Assembly: GCA_047612385.1 (NCBI GenBank)
Contig: JBLGAR010000017.1
Location: forward strand, 1-47,880
Reading direction: 5' to 3'
Length of the DNA stretch: 47,880 bases
Source of the DNA: JBALVT01 sp047612385
GTDB lineage: Bacteria; Pseudomonadota; Gammaproteobacteria; Pseudomonadales; Halieaceae
Shown: piece after piece, positions 1 to 8,396 of the stretch
How the letters are laid out: each line of letters opens with the position of its first letter
Position numbering within the stretch: position 1 is the first letter of the stretch
Translations under genes and position numbers: made by a program
The notes under the pieces: generated by a model
Seen by the model: only the letters and a program-made list of their open reading frames with translations
Told to the model about the DNA's origin: nothing
Databases searched by the model: none

Positions 1-479
1 TATTCCCCCACCGCTGGTCGGAGTCCCCATACATGGGGGAACCCCAACGCCACCGACAAATAAGCTTGAACTCGTATCTGTGCCGCATGCGCCAGATCGA
101 TAATCTTTTTAGCCGTCGCAAAAGTGTCCTCGAGGCTCATGTTGATATTTTTCTGGTTCATTGTCTCGGTGGCCGAGACCACGATGGCAACAGTGGTGGC
201 TCCGGCTGCAGTGGCCAATTCGTAACCTTTGACATTGGGCACCAGTACGCTAAATGAGACATCGGAATGATGTGCCAGCGCAGTTACGACCTGGTCTGTA
301 TTAGCCATTTGCGGGACCGCACGCGGCGATACAAAGCTGCCTATCTCCAGGTGTTTGATTCCCGATGCTATAAGAGCCTGCGCTAACCGCACTCGCTCCT
401 GAACTGAAAAATGTTTGGGCTGGCTTTGAAGGCCATCGCGCAGGCCTACCTCATTAATAAGTACGTGATCATTTGTCAT
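1..479 (-). CDS. HMG-CoA lyase-like enzyme (partial, C-terminus outside window)
   Basis: The reading frame begins at the ATG at 479 and runs off the left edge, giving about 159 residues of a DRE-TIM metallolyase. The N-terminus carries the family signature EVGLRDGLQ. It is followed by LEIGSFVSP, VPQM and a KNINMS segment, all typical of hydroxymethylglutaryl-CoA lyases, which split HMG-CoA or a related 3-hydroxy-3-methylacyl-CoA into acetyl-CoA and a ketone or keto acid. The familiar GCPYEG segment is altered to GFPHVWG close to the edge, so the substrate may not be HMG-CoA. The gene lies 144 bp downstream of the SDR gene on the same strand and is probably co-transcribed with it. In this context a lyase for citramalyl-CoA or a similar ester is equally possible. 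Family is sure; substrate is not. Confidence 0.85.
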   Translation of the reverse strand, partial: MTNDHVLINEVGLRDGLQSQPKHFSVQERVRLAQALIASGIKHLEIGSFVSPRAVPQMANTDQVVTALAHHSDVSFSVLVPNVKGYELATAAGATTVAIVVSATETMNQKNINMSLEDTFATAKKIIDLAHAAQIRVQAYLSVALGFPHVWGLRPAVGE

Positions 480-623
480 GCGACGACTCCGGGTGGGGGC
501 AGGGCACAGCCCTACATCGTTGATAGTTCGATTTCAATGAACCTTTTTACTTGAAACGTGGCTGTTTGAAAATAGTTACTTGGGGTTGTTCAAAATATTT
601 TTCGTCTGTGAAAGGTCTCTCAA

Positions 624-1388
624 TTAGAGGAACACATCACCTCCATTTGGGCTTAAGCACTGGCCGCGAAAGTGCGCCGCGGCATCACTGGCAAGAAAAA
701 GAAATGCCCCGACTATGTCGTCAACCTCGGCTAGTTTGCCGCGCGGGATAGCCCGGCGTATTCCGTCGAGGATGTCATCTGGTACGTCTTCCAGGATGGG
801 GGTCACAGTAGCGCCTGGCGCCACGCAATTGGCGCTTATATTTCGTTCACCGATCTCTAAAGTGAGTGTTCGGGTAAATGATAAAATCGCGCCTTTAGCC
901 GCTGTATAGTGCGCAAATCCAGGCGCGCCTTTATAAGCCAATTGCGATGCCGTGTTAATGATGCGGCCGGAGTCTTGTTGATACATTATCGGTAATGCCG
1001 CTCTTGTGCATAAGAAGGTGCCCGTGACATGCACGCCCATAACGGCCTGCCAATCTGCGAGCTTAATGTCTTCTATAGGTGCCGAACGAGCGATTCCCGC
1101 ATTGTTGACCAGGATGTCGAGCCGCCCGACCTGAGCCATCATGTTGTCAAACATCTCGCCGACCTGTGCTTCATCACTGACGTCGGCTGGTGCTAGTGAA
1201 GCAGTGCCGCCATGTTCTTGAATGCTAGTTTGTACGCTCGATGCAGGCTCACTACCTTCGCCGGGAGGGAAGTTAATAAACACATGACATCCTGCATTTG
1301 CCAGTGCAATTGCCACGCCGCGACCAATGCCCGATGATGCGCCGGTGACCAGCGCGATTTTACCCGTTAAATCTACCGATAGGGTCAT
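624..1388 (-). CDS. SDR-family oxidoreductase (FabG-like)
   Basis: This is a 254-residue classical short-chain dehydrogenase/reductase. The cofactor loop TGASSGIG is at about residues 15-22, NNAG at 95-98, the catalytic Ser at 148, and the YxxxK pair at Tyr161 and Lys165. The length is normal for the family. Such enzymes oxidise or reduce an alcohol/ketone with NAD(P)H in the cytoplasm, and the sequence does not reveal the substrate. The gene is divergent from the CoA-transferase at 1587, with an operator-like element between them. It heads an operon with the HMG-CoA-lyase-like gene, so a role in oxidising a hydroxyacyl intermediate of the island's pathway is a reasonable inference. Confidence 0.9.
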   Translation of the reverse strand: MTLSVDLTGKIALVTGASSGIGRGVAIALANAGCHVFINFPPGEGSEPASSVQTSIQEHGGTASLAPADVSDEAQVGEMFDNMMAQVGRLDILVNNAGIARSAPIEDIKLADWQAVMGVHVTGTFLCTRAALPIMYQQDSGRIINTASQLAYKGAPGFAHYTAAKGAILSFTRTLTLEIGERNISANCVAPGATVTPILEDVPDDILDGIRRAIPRGKLAEVDDIVGAFLFLASDAAAHFRGQCLSPNGGDVFL

Positions 1389-1449
1389 AGATTTGTGCTC
1401 CCGTTGTACTGTCGTTGCACTCGTGATGAGTTTCTAATATTGGATTTAT

Positions 1450-1460
1450 TGTCCGTGACA
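1450..1460. promoter_or_regulatory. Operator-like site A (imperfect), divergent promoter region
   Basis: TGTCCGTGACA lies between the divergent SDR and CoA-transferase genes. It matches the recurring palindrome TGTMCGKACA with one extra base in the right half. It is the weakest member of the seven-site set proposed as the binding sequence of the GntR regulator at 19263-20039. Confidence 0.4.
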
Positions 1461-1465
1461 GTTAC

Positions 1466-1483
1466 ACTCAACACACATTGAGT
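1466..1483. promoter_or_regulatory. Inverted repeat in divergent intergenic region
   Basis: ACTCAA and TTGAGT form a 6-bp inverted repeat with a 6-base spacer, just to the right of operator-like site A. It could be a second regulator site or chance; nothing else supports it. Confidence 0.2.
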
Positions 1484-1586
1484 CAAGCCCATACCAGATT
1501 GAACACTCTGTCTAGAAGGTTACTTCAGCGGGTTGGTCTGACTTGCGAGCTTGGCCATCATCTTAAATTAACAGCGACAAAACAGC

Positions 1587-2762
1587 ATGAAATTGGAAGG
1601 TCTAACGGTAATTGATTTGTCACTCTTTCTTCCTGGGCCCGCAGTGTCCTTGATGATGGCAGATCATGGTGCGCGGGTGATAAAGGTGGAGAATCCGGCT
1701 TCCCCAGAGCCGACACGCTCAAGTCAGTTTTTCCCTTGGACGCAGGGCGAAAGCACGGTGATGTTTCGCACTACCCAGCGTGGCAAAGAGAGTTTGACTC
1801 TGAATTTGAAGAGCCCGCGCGCCAAGGAGTTGCTCCTGTCGCTGGCAGCCACAGCAGATGTTTTCATTGAAAGCTTTCGCCCCGGTGTGATGAAGCGCTT
1901 GGGTATTGATTACGACGTCATTCGCGCTATTAACCCCAGGATTGTTTACTGCTCGCTCTCAGCTTTTGGCCAGGATGGGCCCTGGCGAGACAAGCCAGCA
2001 CACGATACTGCCGCTGTTGCAGCGGCCGGCGTTTTGAGTTTGACTCGGTCGCCTTCCGACGACTCTGGCCCTGCGATTATCGGTGTTGCTATCTCCGATA
2101 TGCTGTCGTCGCATCTTGCCTTTGGCGGCATCATGATGGCACTTTATCGGCGGCATACTACGGGTGAGGGAGACTATATTGACATCAGTATGTTTGAGTC
2201 GGTGCTCAATGCCTCCCCCAATATTGTTGGGCCTGTATTCAGCAAAGGACAGACGCCTGATCGCTTGGCCGAACGCACGCACGGGGGTAACGCGATGCTG
2301 AATATTTATGAACTGGGTGATGGGAATCATATCGCGCTAGGCGGTGGTGAGCACAAATTCGTTGAGGAGCTCTTTAACGGGCTGGGTCGTCCAGATTTTG
2401 TCGATGCGGTAACGGGGCCGGCGGGTGAGGGGCATCACGAGGCTATCGCGTTTTTAAGGAAAACGTTCCAGGCGCGCAGTAGAGCAGAATGGGAGGCCTG
2501 GTTCGAGGGCAGGGACATCTGCTGGATGCCTGTGATGACCTTGGACGAAGCCTGGGACACAGATCATGTTTGGGCTAGGGAAATGCGTGTGCGTGATGAG
2601 TTCGGTAACGATCACATAGGTATTCCCATCAAGTTTTTGAATGAGCCCGGTGATGTGCGCTTTGGGCTTGCCGAAGTGGGTGAGCATACGGAATCAATTC
2701 TTGCTAACCTTGGCTGTTCGCCAGATGAAATTGCAAATTTACGCTCCGATGGCGCCATCTAG
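1587..2762 (+). CDS. CaiB/BaiF (class III) CoA-transferase 1
   Basis: This 391-residue protein belongs to the family III CoA-transferases, which move CoA between carboxylic acids through an aspartyl-CoA intermediate. The N-terminal segment (EGLTVIDLS, ADHGARVIKVE) and the NLKSPRAK segment are family signatures. The predicted catalytic aspartate is Asp140 in PAHD. Length is normal. It is the first gene rightward from the divergent region holding operator-like site A. Three more members of this family lie in the window at 9901, 22709 and 44106, and they are diverged from one another, so each may act on a different acid or donor. The acceptor acid cannot be read from the sequence. Confidence 0.9.
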   Translation: MKLEGLTVIDLSLFLPGPAVSLMMADHGARVIKVENPASPEPTRSSQFFPWTQGESTVMFRTTQRGKESLTLNLKSPRAKELLLSLAATADVFIESFRPGVMKRLGIDYDVIRAINPRIVYCSLSAFGQDGPWRDKPAHDTAAVAAAGVLSLTRSPSDDSGPAIIGVAISDMLSSHLAFGGIMMALYRRHTTGEGDYIDISMFESVLNASPNIVGPVFSKGQTPDRLAERTHGGNAMLNIYELGDGNHIALGGGEHKFVEELFNGLGRPDFVDAVTGPAGEGHHEAIAFLRKTFQARSRAEWEAWFEGRDICWMPVMTLDEAWDTDHVWAREMRVRDEFGNDHIGIPIKFLNEPGDVRFGLAEVGEHTESILANLGCSPDEIANLRSDGAI

Positions 2763-2877
2763 AATGCGGAGACTTTTCATTTTCGCCGGCGGTTTGGTAT
2801 TGCTTAAAGACACCCATCTTGGTTATTTGGTCGAGAATGCCACAGTCTATGTGCCAATGCGGGCAATTAGGCTCAAT

Positions 2878-2887
2878 TGTACGTACA
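2878..2887. promoter_or_regulatory. Operator-like site B upstream of the TonB receptor
   Basis: TGTACGTACA is a perfect 10-bp palindrome matching TGTMCGKACA, 80 bp before the receptor's ATG. It is proposed as a binding site for the GntR/HutC-type regulator. Confidence 0.5.
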
Positions 2888-2967
2888 TACGTGTTGATTT
2901 TCTGCGCGAGAATGCGCATAGTCTGGTATCACGTAAGAAATCGATCTGAAAGACGTTGGAGAATACG

Positions 2968-5553
2968 ATGAATAGTAAGCCCAAACTTAAGACACTGTAT
3001 CTGGCAGTTTTGATGACAGTGCCCGCCGCCGGGTCACTGACAGTTGCGAATAACGCCTATGCGCAGCTCGAAGAAATAGTCGTTACTGCGCGAGCTCGCT
3101 CTGAGACTCTGCAAGACGTTCCCGCTACGATCACCGCGTTTACGGAAAATCAAATAGAAAATATGGGTATTCAACGCGCAGAGGACTTCGTCTACATGAC
3201 GCCCGGCGTAACCTTCGTGAACACCGTAGAGGCTGGCGATAGTTCGCTGAGTATCCGCGGTATATCGGGCGCACGCGACGGCGAGACCAACTTTGCGTTC
3301 CTGGTGGATGGCATTTTGTATACCAACCCATCCGCGTTTAATCGTGAATACCCCGATTTGACCCAAATTGAAGTGTTAAAGGGCCCGCAGGGCGCACTTT
3401 ATGGCCGTTCAGCTGCTGGTGGCGCGGTGATTATGTCCACCAGGAAGCCCAGTGACGAGTTTGAGGGGAAGGTAAAGGTATCTGCTGCGCAGCATGGCAC
3501 TTACACGGCTATGGGAACTATCGCGGGGCCGCTAGGTGAAAATATTGCGGGCCGCTTAACGGTTGATCATCGGACCACCGATGGTTTCCTGGAGAATGAA
3601 TTTTACAACGATGAGGTTGTGAACGATTTTGAAGAGACGGGGGTTAGCTTACGACTTGTATTTGACCCTAGTGATACTTTGAGCATCGATACCAAATTAC
3701 GTTACTCGGAGGTGGAGGCAGGCGCCATTGCATTCAACGCGGCGTTTGAGCTGCCGTTTTTCGTGGGTGCTTTGGAAGGAGTGTCCGGGTTTGGTGTTGA
3801 TAACACAGCAGCTTCGGTAGATGTAAACGATTTTGACTTTGTCTTTTCACCCAATGTGGATCCTGAGAATAAGCAGGAGACGATAGAGTTTTCAATCAAG
3901 GTGGACAAAGAGCTGGACATCGGCACGTTGACTGCTTGGGCGCTCTATTCTGACCAGGAACAAAGCTTTATTGCCGACGGTACTTCTGGTGCATTTGGAT
4001 TCTACGACGGAACAACGTCTTGTCAGGAAAGTGCAGTGGCCCGCTCTCTCTTTCTCGGAGACGGTACGCCCACAGCGGCGCCCACGTTCAACCTCGATGG
4101 GACGGCTGACGGCAGGTTCTTACCTCCTTACAGCCCCACAACCTGTGACGGATATCAGTATCAGGAGAGAAATCAGGAAGACTTTAGTGCGCAAATACAG
4201 TTGACCTCGAGCGGCGATGGTGCCTTGCGTTGGCAGGTCGGTGCCTACTACCTGAATATTGAACGTACCGTCGGTGTGGCTCAGCTTGAAGACGACGGCC
4301 GTCGCAATTTACCTTCAAGCTTTGTTAACGAGTTTACAGATGCCTTGGTATTAGATGACTTTACCACTGACGTGTTTGCGGTTTTTGGCTCGATAAACTA
4401 CGACATTTCTGATCGCATGGAACTGTCAGTTGCAATTCGGTACGACCGGGAAGATCGAGAGGTGGAGAATAAGGTCCCCAGCCCGGCTGATGGATTTTTG
4501 TCTACCAATATAGACTACTGTTCTACTTTCTTTGTCGGTGGTTGCACACTGAATGGGGTCCCCCTTGAAGGGACTCCTTGGAACCCAGCTTTCATAGACC
4601 TGGATACGGGTGAGGTGAGAGCGTCGGTTGCCGATCGCGACGAGACATTCGATGCTGTTCAACCGAAGATCAGCTTAACGTACGATGTTGGCGAGGACAC
4701 AACCCTGTTTGCCAGTTGGGGTGTTGGCTTCAAGACAGGTGGCTTTAACAACCTGGGCGGAACCGAGACGATAGAGCTGTTTTTGGTGAACCCCGATGGT
4801 TTGCCGATCGCTCCACCTGAGGTCTACGAAGAAGAAACCTCAAGCGCGTTTGAGGTGGGTTTTTCATCAACAATGCTTGATGGCAGCCTGCAGTTAAACG
4901 GCGCGGTGTTCTATACCGAAGTCGATGACATGCAATTCTTCGAGTTTTATGTGGGTCCCTTTGGCTTGTTGCGTACAGTTGAGGCAATAGACGAAGTCAC
5001 TATAAAGGGTTTTGAACTGGGTGCTTCCTGGCAGCTGAATACCTCACTCCGCCTCGATGCGGGTTATAGTCAAATCGATGGTGAGATCGACAAGATGACC
5101 GTCCGCCCCTATGTTTCAGGCAACGACGTTCCCAATCTGGCAGAGTACACCGCCAATATCGCACTGACCTGGGATCAAAAGTTAAGCGGAGGCCTGAATA
5201 TCCTAGCTAGGCTTGAATATGCCTATCAGGGTGACATCTTCTATCACGTTGTGCAGGGTGGAGATCTTGATGTGCCTCGACCGGGTGATTTCGAGGGGCT
5301 CCCCAACGAAGTGCCAGCGGTTCTGTTTGGTGGCTTGGGAACTAGCTATAGCAAAACTAAGGTAGACGGCTACGGCATCATGAATGCGCGTTTGGGCGTC
5401 GGCGGCGATAACTGGCGCGTAACGGCTTTCGCGCGAAACCTTCTCGATGAAGAATACGTCGGTGAAGTCATACTGGCGCCAGAGTTTGGCGGCGGATTTG
5501 TGACGCCGGGTAATGAGCGTACAGCCGGCGTTGAGCTGGAGTATAGGTTCTAG
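2968..5553 (+). CDS. TonB-dependent outer membrane receptor
   Basis: The 861-residue product is a TonB-dependent receptor, an outer-membrane beta-barrel that takes up large or scarce substrates using energy from TonB/ExbBD. A signal peptide of about 32 residues ends at NNAYA. It is followed by a TonB box (EEIVVTA), the plug domain (DVPATITAF, MTPGVTF, LKGPQGALYGRSA) and a long barrel ending in the C-terminal Phe typical of outer-membrane proteins (LEYRF). The start at 2968 is preferred over an in-frame TTG at 2956, because GGAG at 2958-2961 sits six bases before this ATG. No SusD partner is present, so it belongs to the SusC-independent type common in sphingomonads and marine gammaproteobacteria. 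It carries its own promoter region with operator-like site B and ends at a strong terminator. It is probably the uptake port for the island's substrate. Confidence 0.95.
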   Translation: MNSKPKLKTLYLAVLMTVPAAGSLTVANNAYAQLEEIVVTARARSETLQDVPATITAFTENQIENMGIQRAEDFVYMTPGVTFVNTVEAGDSSLSIRGISGARDGETNFAFLVDGILYTNPSAFNREYPDLTQIEVLKGPQGALYGRSAAGGAVIMSTRKPSDEFEGKVKVSAAQHGTYTAMGTIAGPLGENIAGRLTVDHRTTDGFLENEFYNDEVVNDFEETGVSLRLVFDPSDTLSIDTKLRYSEVEAGAIAFNAAFELPFFVGALEGVSGFGVDNTAASVDVNDFDFVFSPNVDPENKQETIEFSIKVDKELDIGTLTAWALYSDQEQSFIADGTSGAFGFYDGTTSCQESAVARSLFLGDGTPTAAPTFNLDGTADGRFLPPYSPTTCDGYQYQERNQEDFSAQIQLTSSGDGALRWQVGAYYLNIERTVGVAQLEDDGRRNLPSSFVNEFTDALVLDDFTTDVFAVFGSINYDISDRMELSVAIRYDREDREVENKVPSPADGFLSTNIDYCSTFFVGGCTLNGVPLEGTPWNPAFIDLDTGEVRASVADRDETFDAVQPKISLTYDVGEDTTLFASWGVGFKTGGFNNLGGTETIELFLVNPDGLPIAPPEVYEEETSSAFEVGFSSTMLDGSLQLNGAVFYTEVDDMQFFEFYVGPFGLLRTVEAIDEVTIKGFELGASWQLNTSLRLDAGYSQIDGEIDKMTVRPYVSGNDVPNLAEYTANIALTWDQKLSGGLNILARLEYAYQGDIFYHVVQGGDLDVPRPGDFEGLPNEVPAVLFGGLGTSYSKTKVDGYGIMNARLGVGGDNWRVTAFARNLLDEEYVGEVILAPEFGGGFVTPGNERTAGVELEYRF

Positions 5554-5573
5554 TCGGAACGGATTGTAGGAAG

Positions 5574-5601
5574 ACCGGGGCCTAGGCCCCGGTTTTTTTT
5601 T
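5574..5601 (+). terminator. Rho-independent terminator after the TonB receptor
   Basis: An ACCGGGGC/GCCCCGGT stem with a CTAG loop is followed by nine T residues, 20 bp after the receptor stop codon. Confidence 0.92.
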
Positions 5602-5704
5602 GCTTGTCCGTTAGTGATTGGCAGGAGTGTGCTTGGTCGGGGTAGAGACTCAAGCACCGGAGCCTCTACTCATTATTGATTCCGCCAATGCTGTCCAGAT
5701 AGTG

Positions 5705-6553
5705 CTAGAAGGGAACAGCCAGCTCAGCAGGAGGCAGAATGGTAGTACGCTTCATCAGGCGCGGTTCGTTCTGATCAAAAGGGTCGCGTCGGTGCATCGT
5801 GCAGGCGTTGTCCCACATCAAGCAGTCACCGTCTTGCCACTCATGCGAGTAGACGAATTCAGGCTTGACGGTCCATTCAAACAAATACGCCAGCATGTCT
5901 TCGCTTTCTTTATCGCTCAAGCCAACAATACGGGTAGTCATGCCTGGACACATATATAAGGCTTTCACTCCGGTAATCGGGTGAGTGCGCACTATTGGTT
6001 GATCAATATCCTCAGAACGGCGCTTTTGTGTGTCGTTGGTCGGAACACTGTAAGCACGGTTAAATGCCTCGTAGGATTGGGTGGCTTTTTTACCGTCTAG
6101 TATGTATTTGATGTCAGCGGGTAACGCTGCATAGGCCGCTGACATATCGGCAAACTCAGTGTTGCCGCGCTTGGTGGGCAGCGTATGTGCTGCGAGCATC
6201 GAACCCACTGCAGGACGCGGCAAATATATCTGATCGTAGTGCCATCCCACTTCAGTATCAGACAAAATGCCTATTGATTTGCCGTCTTCTTGCATGTTGG
6301 ACACATACAGAATCTGTGGATGATCCGGAGAAAGGTATTCCGTTCTGACATGAATTTCCAGGTCTCCAAACTCTCGGCTGAACCCCACTAAGTCTTCTTC
6401 GCTGACATCTTGTCCGCGGAAAAGCAGAAGTTTGTGTTCGGCCCATAATCTTTTGGCTTCGGAAATCTCCTGCGCGTCTGGGGTAGCAACTACTGAGATG
6501 CCCCCTACTTCAGCTCCAAAGGTGTTTGCCAACTTACGATTTACTGTTGCCAC
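5705..6553 (-). CDS. TauD/TfdA-family 2-oxoglutarate-dependent dioxygenase
   Basis: With a GTG start at 6553 the product is 282 residues long. Non-haem iron ligands are visible as WHYD (His105, Asp107) and the distal TMHRRDPF (His254), with Arg269 in RLMKRT as the likely 2-oxoglutarate anchor. Family members hydroxylate an unactivated carbon, often next to a sulfonate, amine or ether, consuming O2 and 2-oxoglutarate. The GTG has the ribosome-binding sequence GAGGAG six bases upstream (6560-6565). A longer frame from an ATG at 6613 exists, but it has no ribosome-binding site and would run through operator-like site C. The gene follows the DMT permease on the same strand but has its own operator-like site, so it may be transcribed separately. 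Substrate unknown. Confidence 0.9.
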   Translation of the reverse strand: MATVNRKLANTFGAEVGGISVVATPDAQEISEAKRLWAEHKLLLFRGQDVSEEDLVGFSREFGDLEIHVRTEYLSPDHPQILYVSNMQEDGKSIGILSDTEVGWHYDQIYLPRPAVGSMLAAHTLPTKRGNTEFADMSAAYAALPADIKYILDGKKATQSYEAFNRAYSVPTNDTQKRRSEDIDQPIVRTHPITGVKALYMCPGMTTRIVGLSDKESEDMLAYLFEWTVKPEFVYSHEWQDGDCLMWDNACTMHRRDPFDQNEPRLMKRTTILPPAELAVPF

Positions 6554-6602
6554 TTTAGTCTCCTCGACTCTACTGTTTTGTCTGTAGTGATTATAGGTCA
6601 AA

Positions 6603-6612
6603 TGTACGGACA
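6603..6612. promoter_or_regulatory. Operator-like site C upstream of the dioxygenase
   Basis: TGTACGGACA fits TGTMCGKACA exactly. It lies about 50 bp before the preferred GTG start of the dioxygenase and after the end of the permease gene. Confidence 0.5.
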
Positions 6613-6628
6613 TTAAAAGTGGTTGGAT

Positions 6629-7483
6629 TCACTGGCGACGATGCTGTCGCGCCGTAACTTCAAGATAGACGATGGTGCCCGATACAATGGCGATGCCCAG
6701 CCATTGAAGAGCGGTAAGCTGCTCATTCAGGAAGATGGCGGCCATTATAGCGGTGGAAGGGGGGCCGATCGTGCTGGCAAAAGCGGCGCGCTGTGACCCG
6801 ATGCGACGAATACCCTCGCCCAACAGAGACAGCGGTATAATAGTGGCAACTAATATCAGCGCCACCAGCCAAGCCCATGCTTGGCTAGATAGGCTTAGGT
6901 CCATCCATCCGTGGCGCAGTGAGTAGTGAACTCCAAAGGCAGTACCTGCGGCGCTCATTGCCAATAGGGTAAACATCGTGCTCCCCATTACCGGGCTCAA
7001 TCTTGCACTGACCATAAAGTAAATCGCTATCGTAATAGCGCAAACGAATACCCAAAGAGCGCCCTCAAGGTTGGCGTTGAGTACTTCTGCGCTATCAATG
7101 CCTACTACTAAAGTGATACCAACGAAGGTCATAAACAGTGCCGCTATGGCCGATTTTCTGATGGGCGCTAGACCCAGCACGGCACCTAACACCATGACAA
7201 TAGCGGGATAGGTGAACAGCAGCGAGCGTTCTACGCTGGCGTCGATAAGTGTTAGAGCGTAGAAATTCACTAAGCTCCCAAAGTAGTAGCAAACAAGACC
7301 AGCGCCTATGGCACTGGCCACGTGCGCCGGTTTTAACTTCACTTCACTGCGAAAAGACCCGGATAGGAAAGCAATCAATACGAAGCCGGGTACCGCCAGG
7401 ACAGACCGGGCGGCCGAGACCGTCTCAAAGTCGACTCCCAGTGCGTACAACTGCTTGGCGAAGATACCTTTTGCCGCCAGCAT
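6629..7483 (-). CDS. EamA/DMT-superfamily permease
   Basis: This is a hydrophobic inner-membrane protein of at least 284 residues, with about nine or ten membrane helices in two repeats, as in EamA/RhaT-type exporters of the drug/metabolite superfamily. The first available ATG (7483) cuts into the first helix. Reading upstream in the same frame gives a basic segment (SRRLW) and the rest of a good helix (VGTLFVVLGSI), with no ATG, GTG or TTG before the in-frame stop near 7600. The true start is therefore probably a rare codon, such as the CTG at 7570 just after the stop of the hydrolase gene, or the start region has mutated. The gene sits between a cysteine hydrolase and the dioxygenase on the same strand. 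It may move a pathway intermediate across the inner membrane. Confidence 0.82.
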   Translation of the reverse strand: MLAAKGIFAKQLYALGVDFETVSAARSVLAVPGFVLIAFLSGSFRSEVKLKPAHVASAIGAGLVCYYFGSLVNFYALTLIDASVERSLLFTYPAIVMVLGAVLGLAPIRKSAIAALFMTFVGITLVVGIDSAEVLNANLEGALWVFVCAITIAIYFMVSARLSPVMGSTMFTLLAMSAAGTAFGVHYSLRHGWMDLSLSSQAWAWLVALILVATIIPLSLLGEGIRRIGSQRAAFASTIGPPSTAIMAAIFLNEQLTALQWLGIAIVSGTIVYLEVTARQHRRQ

Positions 7484-7572
7484 GATTGAGCCAAGTACAA
7501 CAAATAAAGTGCCGACCCATAGGCGCCGTGAGGCCGCCAGGTCATTGTGTTCCTGAATAGGAATGGTCAGGG

Positions 7573-8241
7573 CTATGTAGCCCCGAGCTCGGCCAACACC
7601 TCATCGGTAGTCATCACTCGAGACCATAGTCGCTGTAACATTGTCAGAGTGGCGTCCTGCATTTCCTGGCTGTCGGTGCCGGTGCCATCGCTCACCATAA
7701 CGACGCCGTACTGTGCATCGCAGGCTTCCATCGCTGTCATCGCCACGCAGTTGTTGGTGGAGACCCCCACACAGACGACAGATTTAACGCCCATGGCTTT
7801 AAGATGCGAATCGATCCCGGTAGAGCGAAACGCGCCTTGAGTCGTTTTATTCACCACGAGTTCATCAGGTTTTGGTGTCAGCGCTGCCACAATCTCATGC
7901 TCAGGTTGCCCTGCTATATTATTGGTCGCCCTGACAATACCTGCGATATGTGCGGGTACATCGCTGGCGTCGGGCATATTCGCACCATAAGTTACGTAGA
8001 CCACTTTAGCGCCTGCCGACCTGAAGCCGTCCGCAAGTTTTGAAATATTGGGAATCAAAACCTGCTCAATACGATCAAAGCGATAAGCCGCATCGTCCAG
8101 GGTACCCTGTTCGGCTAATATTTTCCCCAGGCCCATGTCTCGGTTACCGGTAGCGTTTTGCATATCTATGATCAGTAGTGCGGTATTGGAGGCATCCACA
8201 GCTACGGTTTGGCTAAATGAGTCGACGAAAGTAGGGCGCAT
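7573..8241 (-). CDS. Isochorismatase-fold cysteine hydrolase 1
   Basis: This 222-residue cysteine hydrolase shows all three catalytic residues of the fold: Asp26 in IIDMQN, Lys132 in NKTTQGAF and Cys165 in STNNCV. Relatives hydrolyse amides such as ureidoacrylate (RutB), nicotinamide or N-carbamoyl compounds, releasing ammonia or carbamate. It is the first gene of a leftward unit with the DMT permease and possibly the dioxygenase. It is divergent from a second, different hydrolase of the same fold, with operator-like site D between them. In an island with hydantoinase genes it most likely removes an amide or carbamoyl nitrogen. The exact substrate is not visible. Confidence 0.9.
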   Translation of the reverse strand: MRPTFVDSFSQTVAVDASNTALLIIDMQNATGNRDMGLGKILAEQGTLDDAAYRFDRIEQVLIPNISKLADGFRSAGAKVVYVTYGANMPDASDVPAHIAGIVRATNNIAGQPEHEIVAALTPKPDELVVNKTTQGAFRSTGIDSHLKAMGVKSVVCVGVSTNNCVAMTAMEACDAQYGVVMVSDGTGTDSQEMQDATLTMLQRLWSRVMTTDEVLAELGAT

Positions 8242-8329
8242 TAGAGAGTCTTCCTAAGGTAGGCTTGGAAATTAATAGAAATGTAGTTTGAAAAGCTCAT
8301 GCAACATTCCTTTTTGAATTAACTTGAAA

Positions 8330-8339
8330 TGTTCGGACA
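8330..8339. promoter_or_regulatory. Operator-like site D between two cysteine hydrolase genes
   Basis: TGTTCGGACA matches TGTMCGKACA with one substitution and keeps AAA/TTT-type flanks. It lies in the divergent region, 58 bp before the ATG at 8397. Confidence 0.45.
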
Positions 8340-8396
8340 TTTTAGATCAAATGAAGCACTTCTGCATTATCATTTGCACACTTGGAGCGATCTACT

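Noticed and set aside
1..60. Possible frameshift in the HMG-CoA-lyase-like gene near the window edge, where GCPYEG reads GFPHVWG
   Set aside because: The frame stays open to the edge and the alternative frame gives no better match to the family; the edge leaves too little sequence to decide.
5618..5959. Open frame of 113 codons on the plus strand
   Set aside because: It overlaps the end of the dioxygenase gene on the other strand and shows no protein family pattern.
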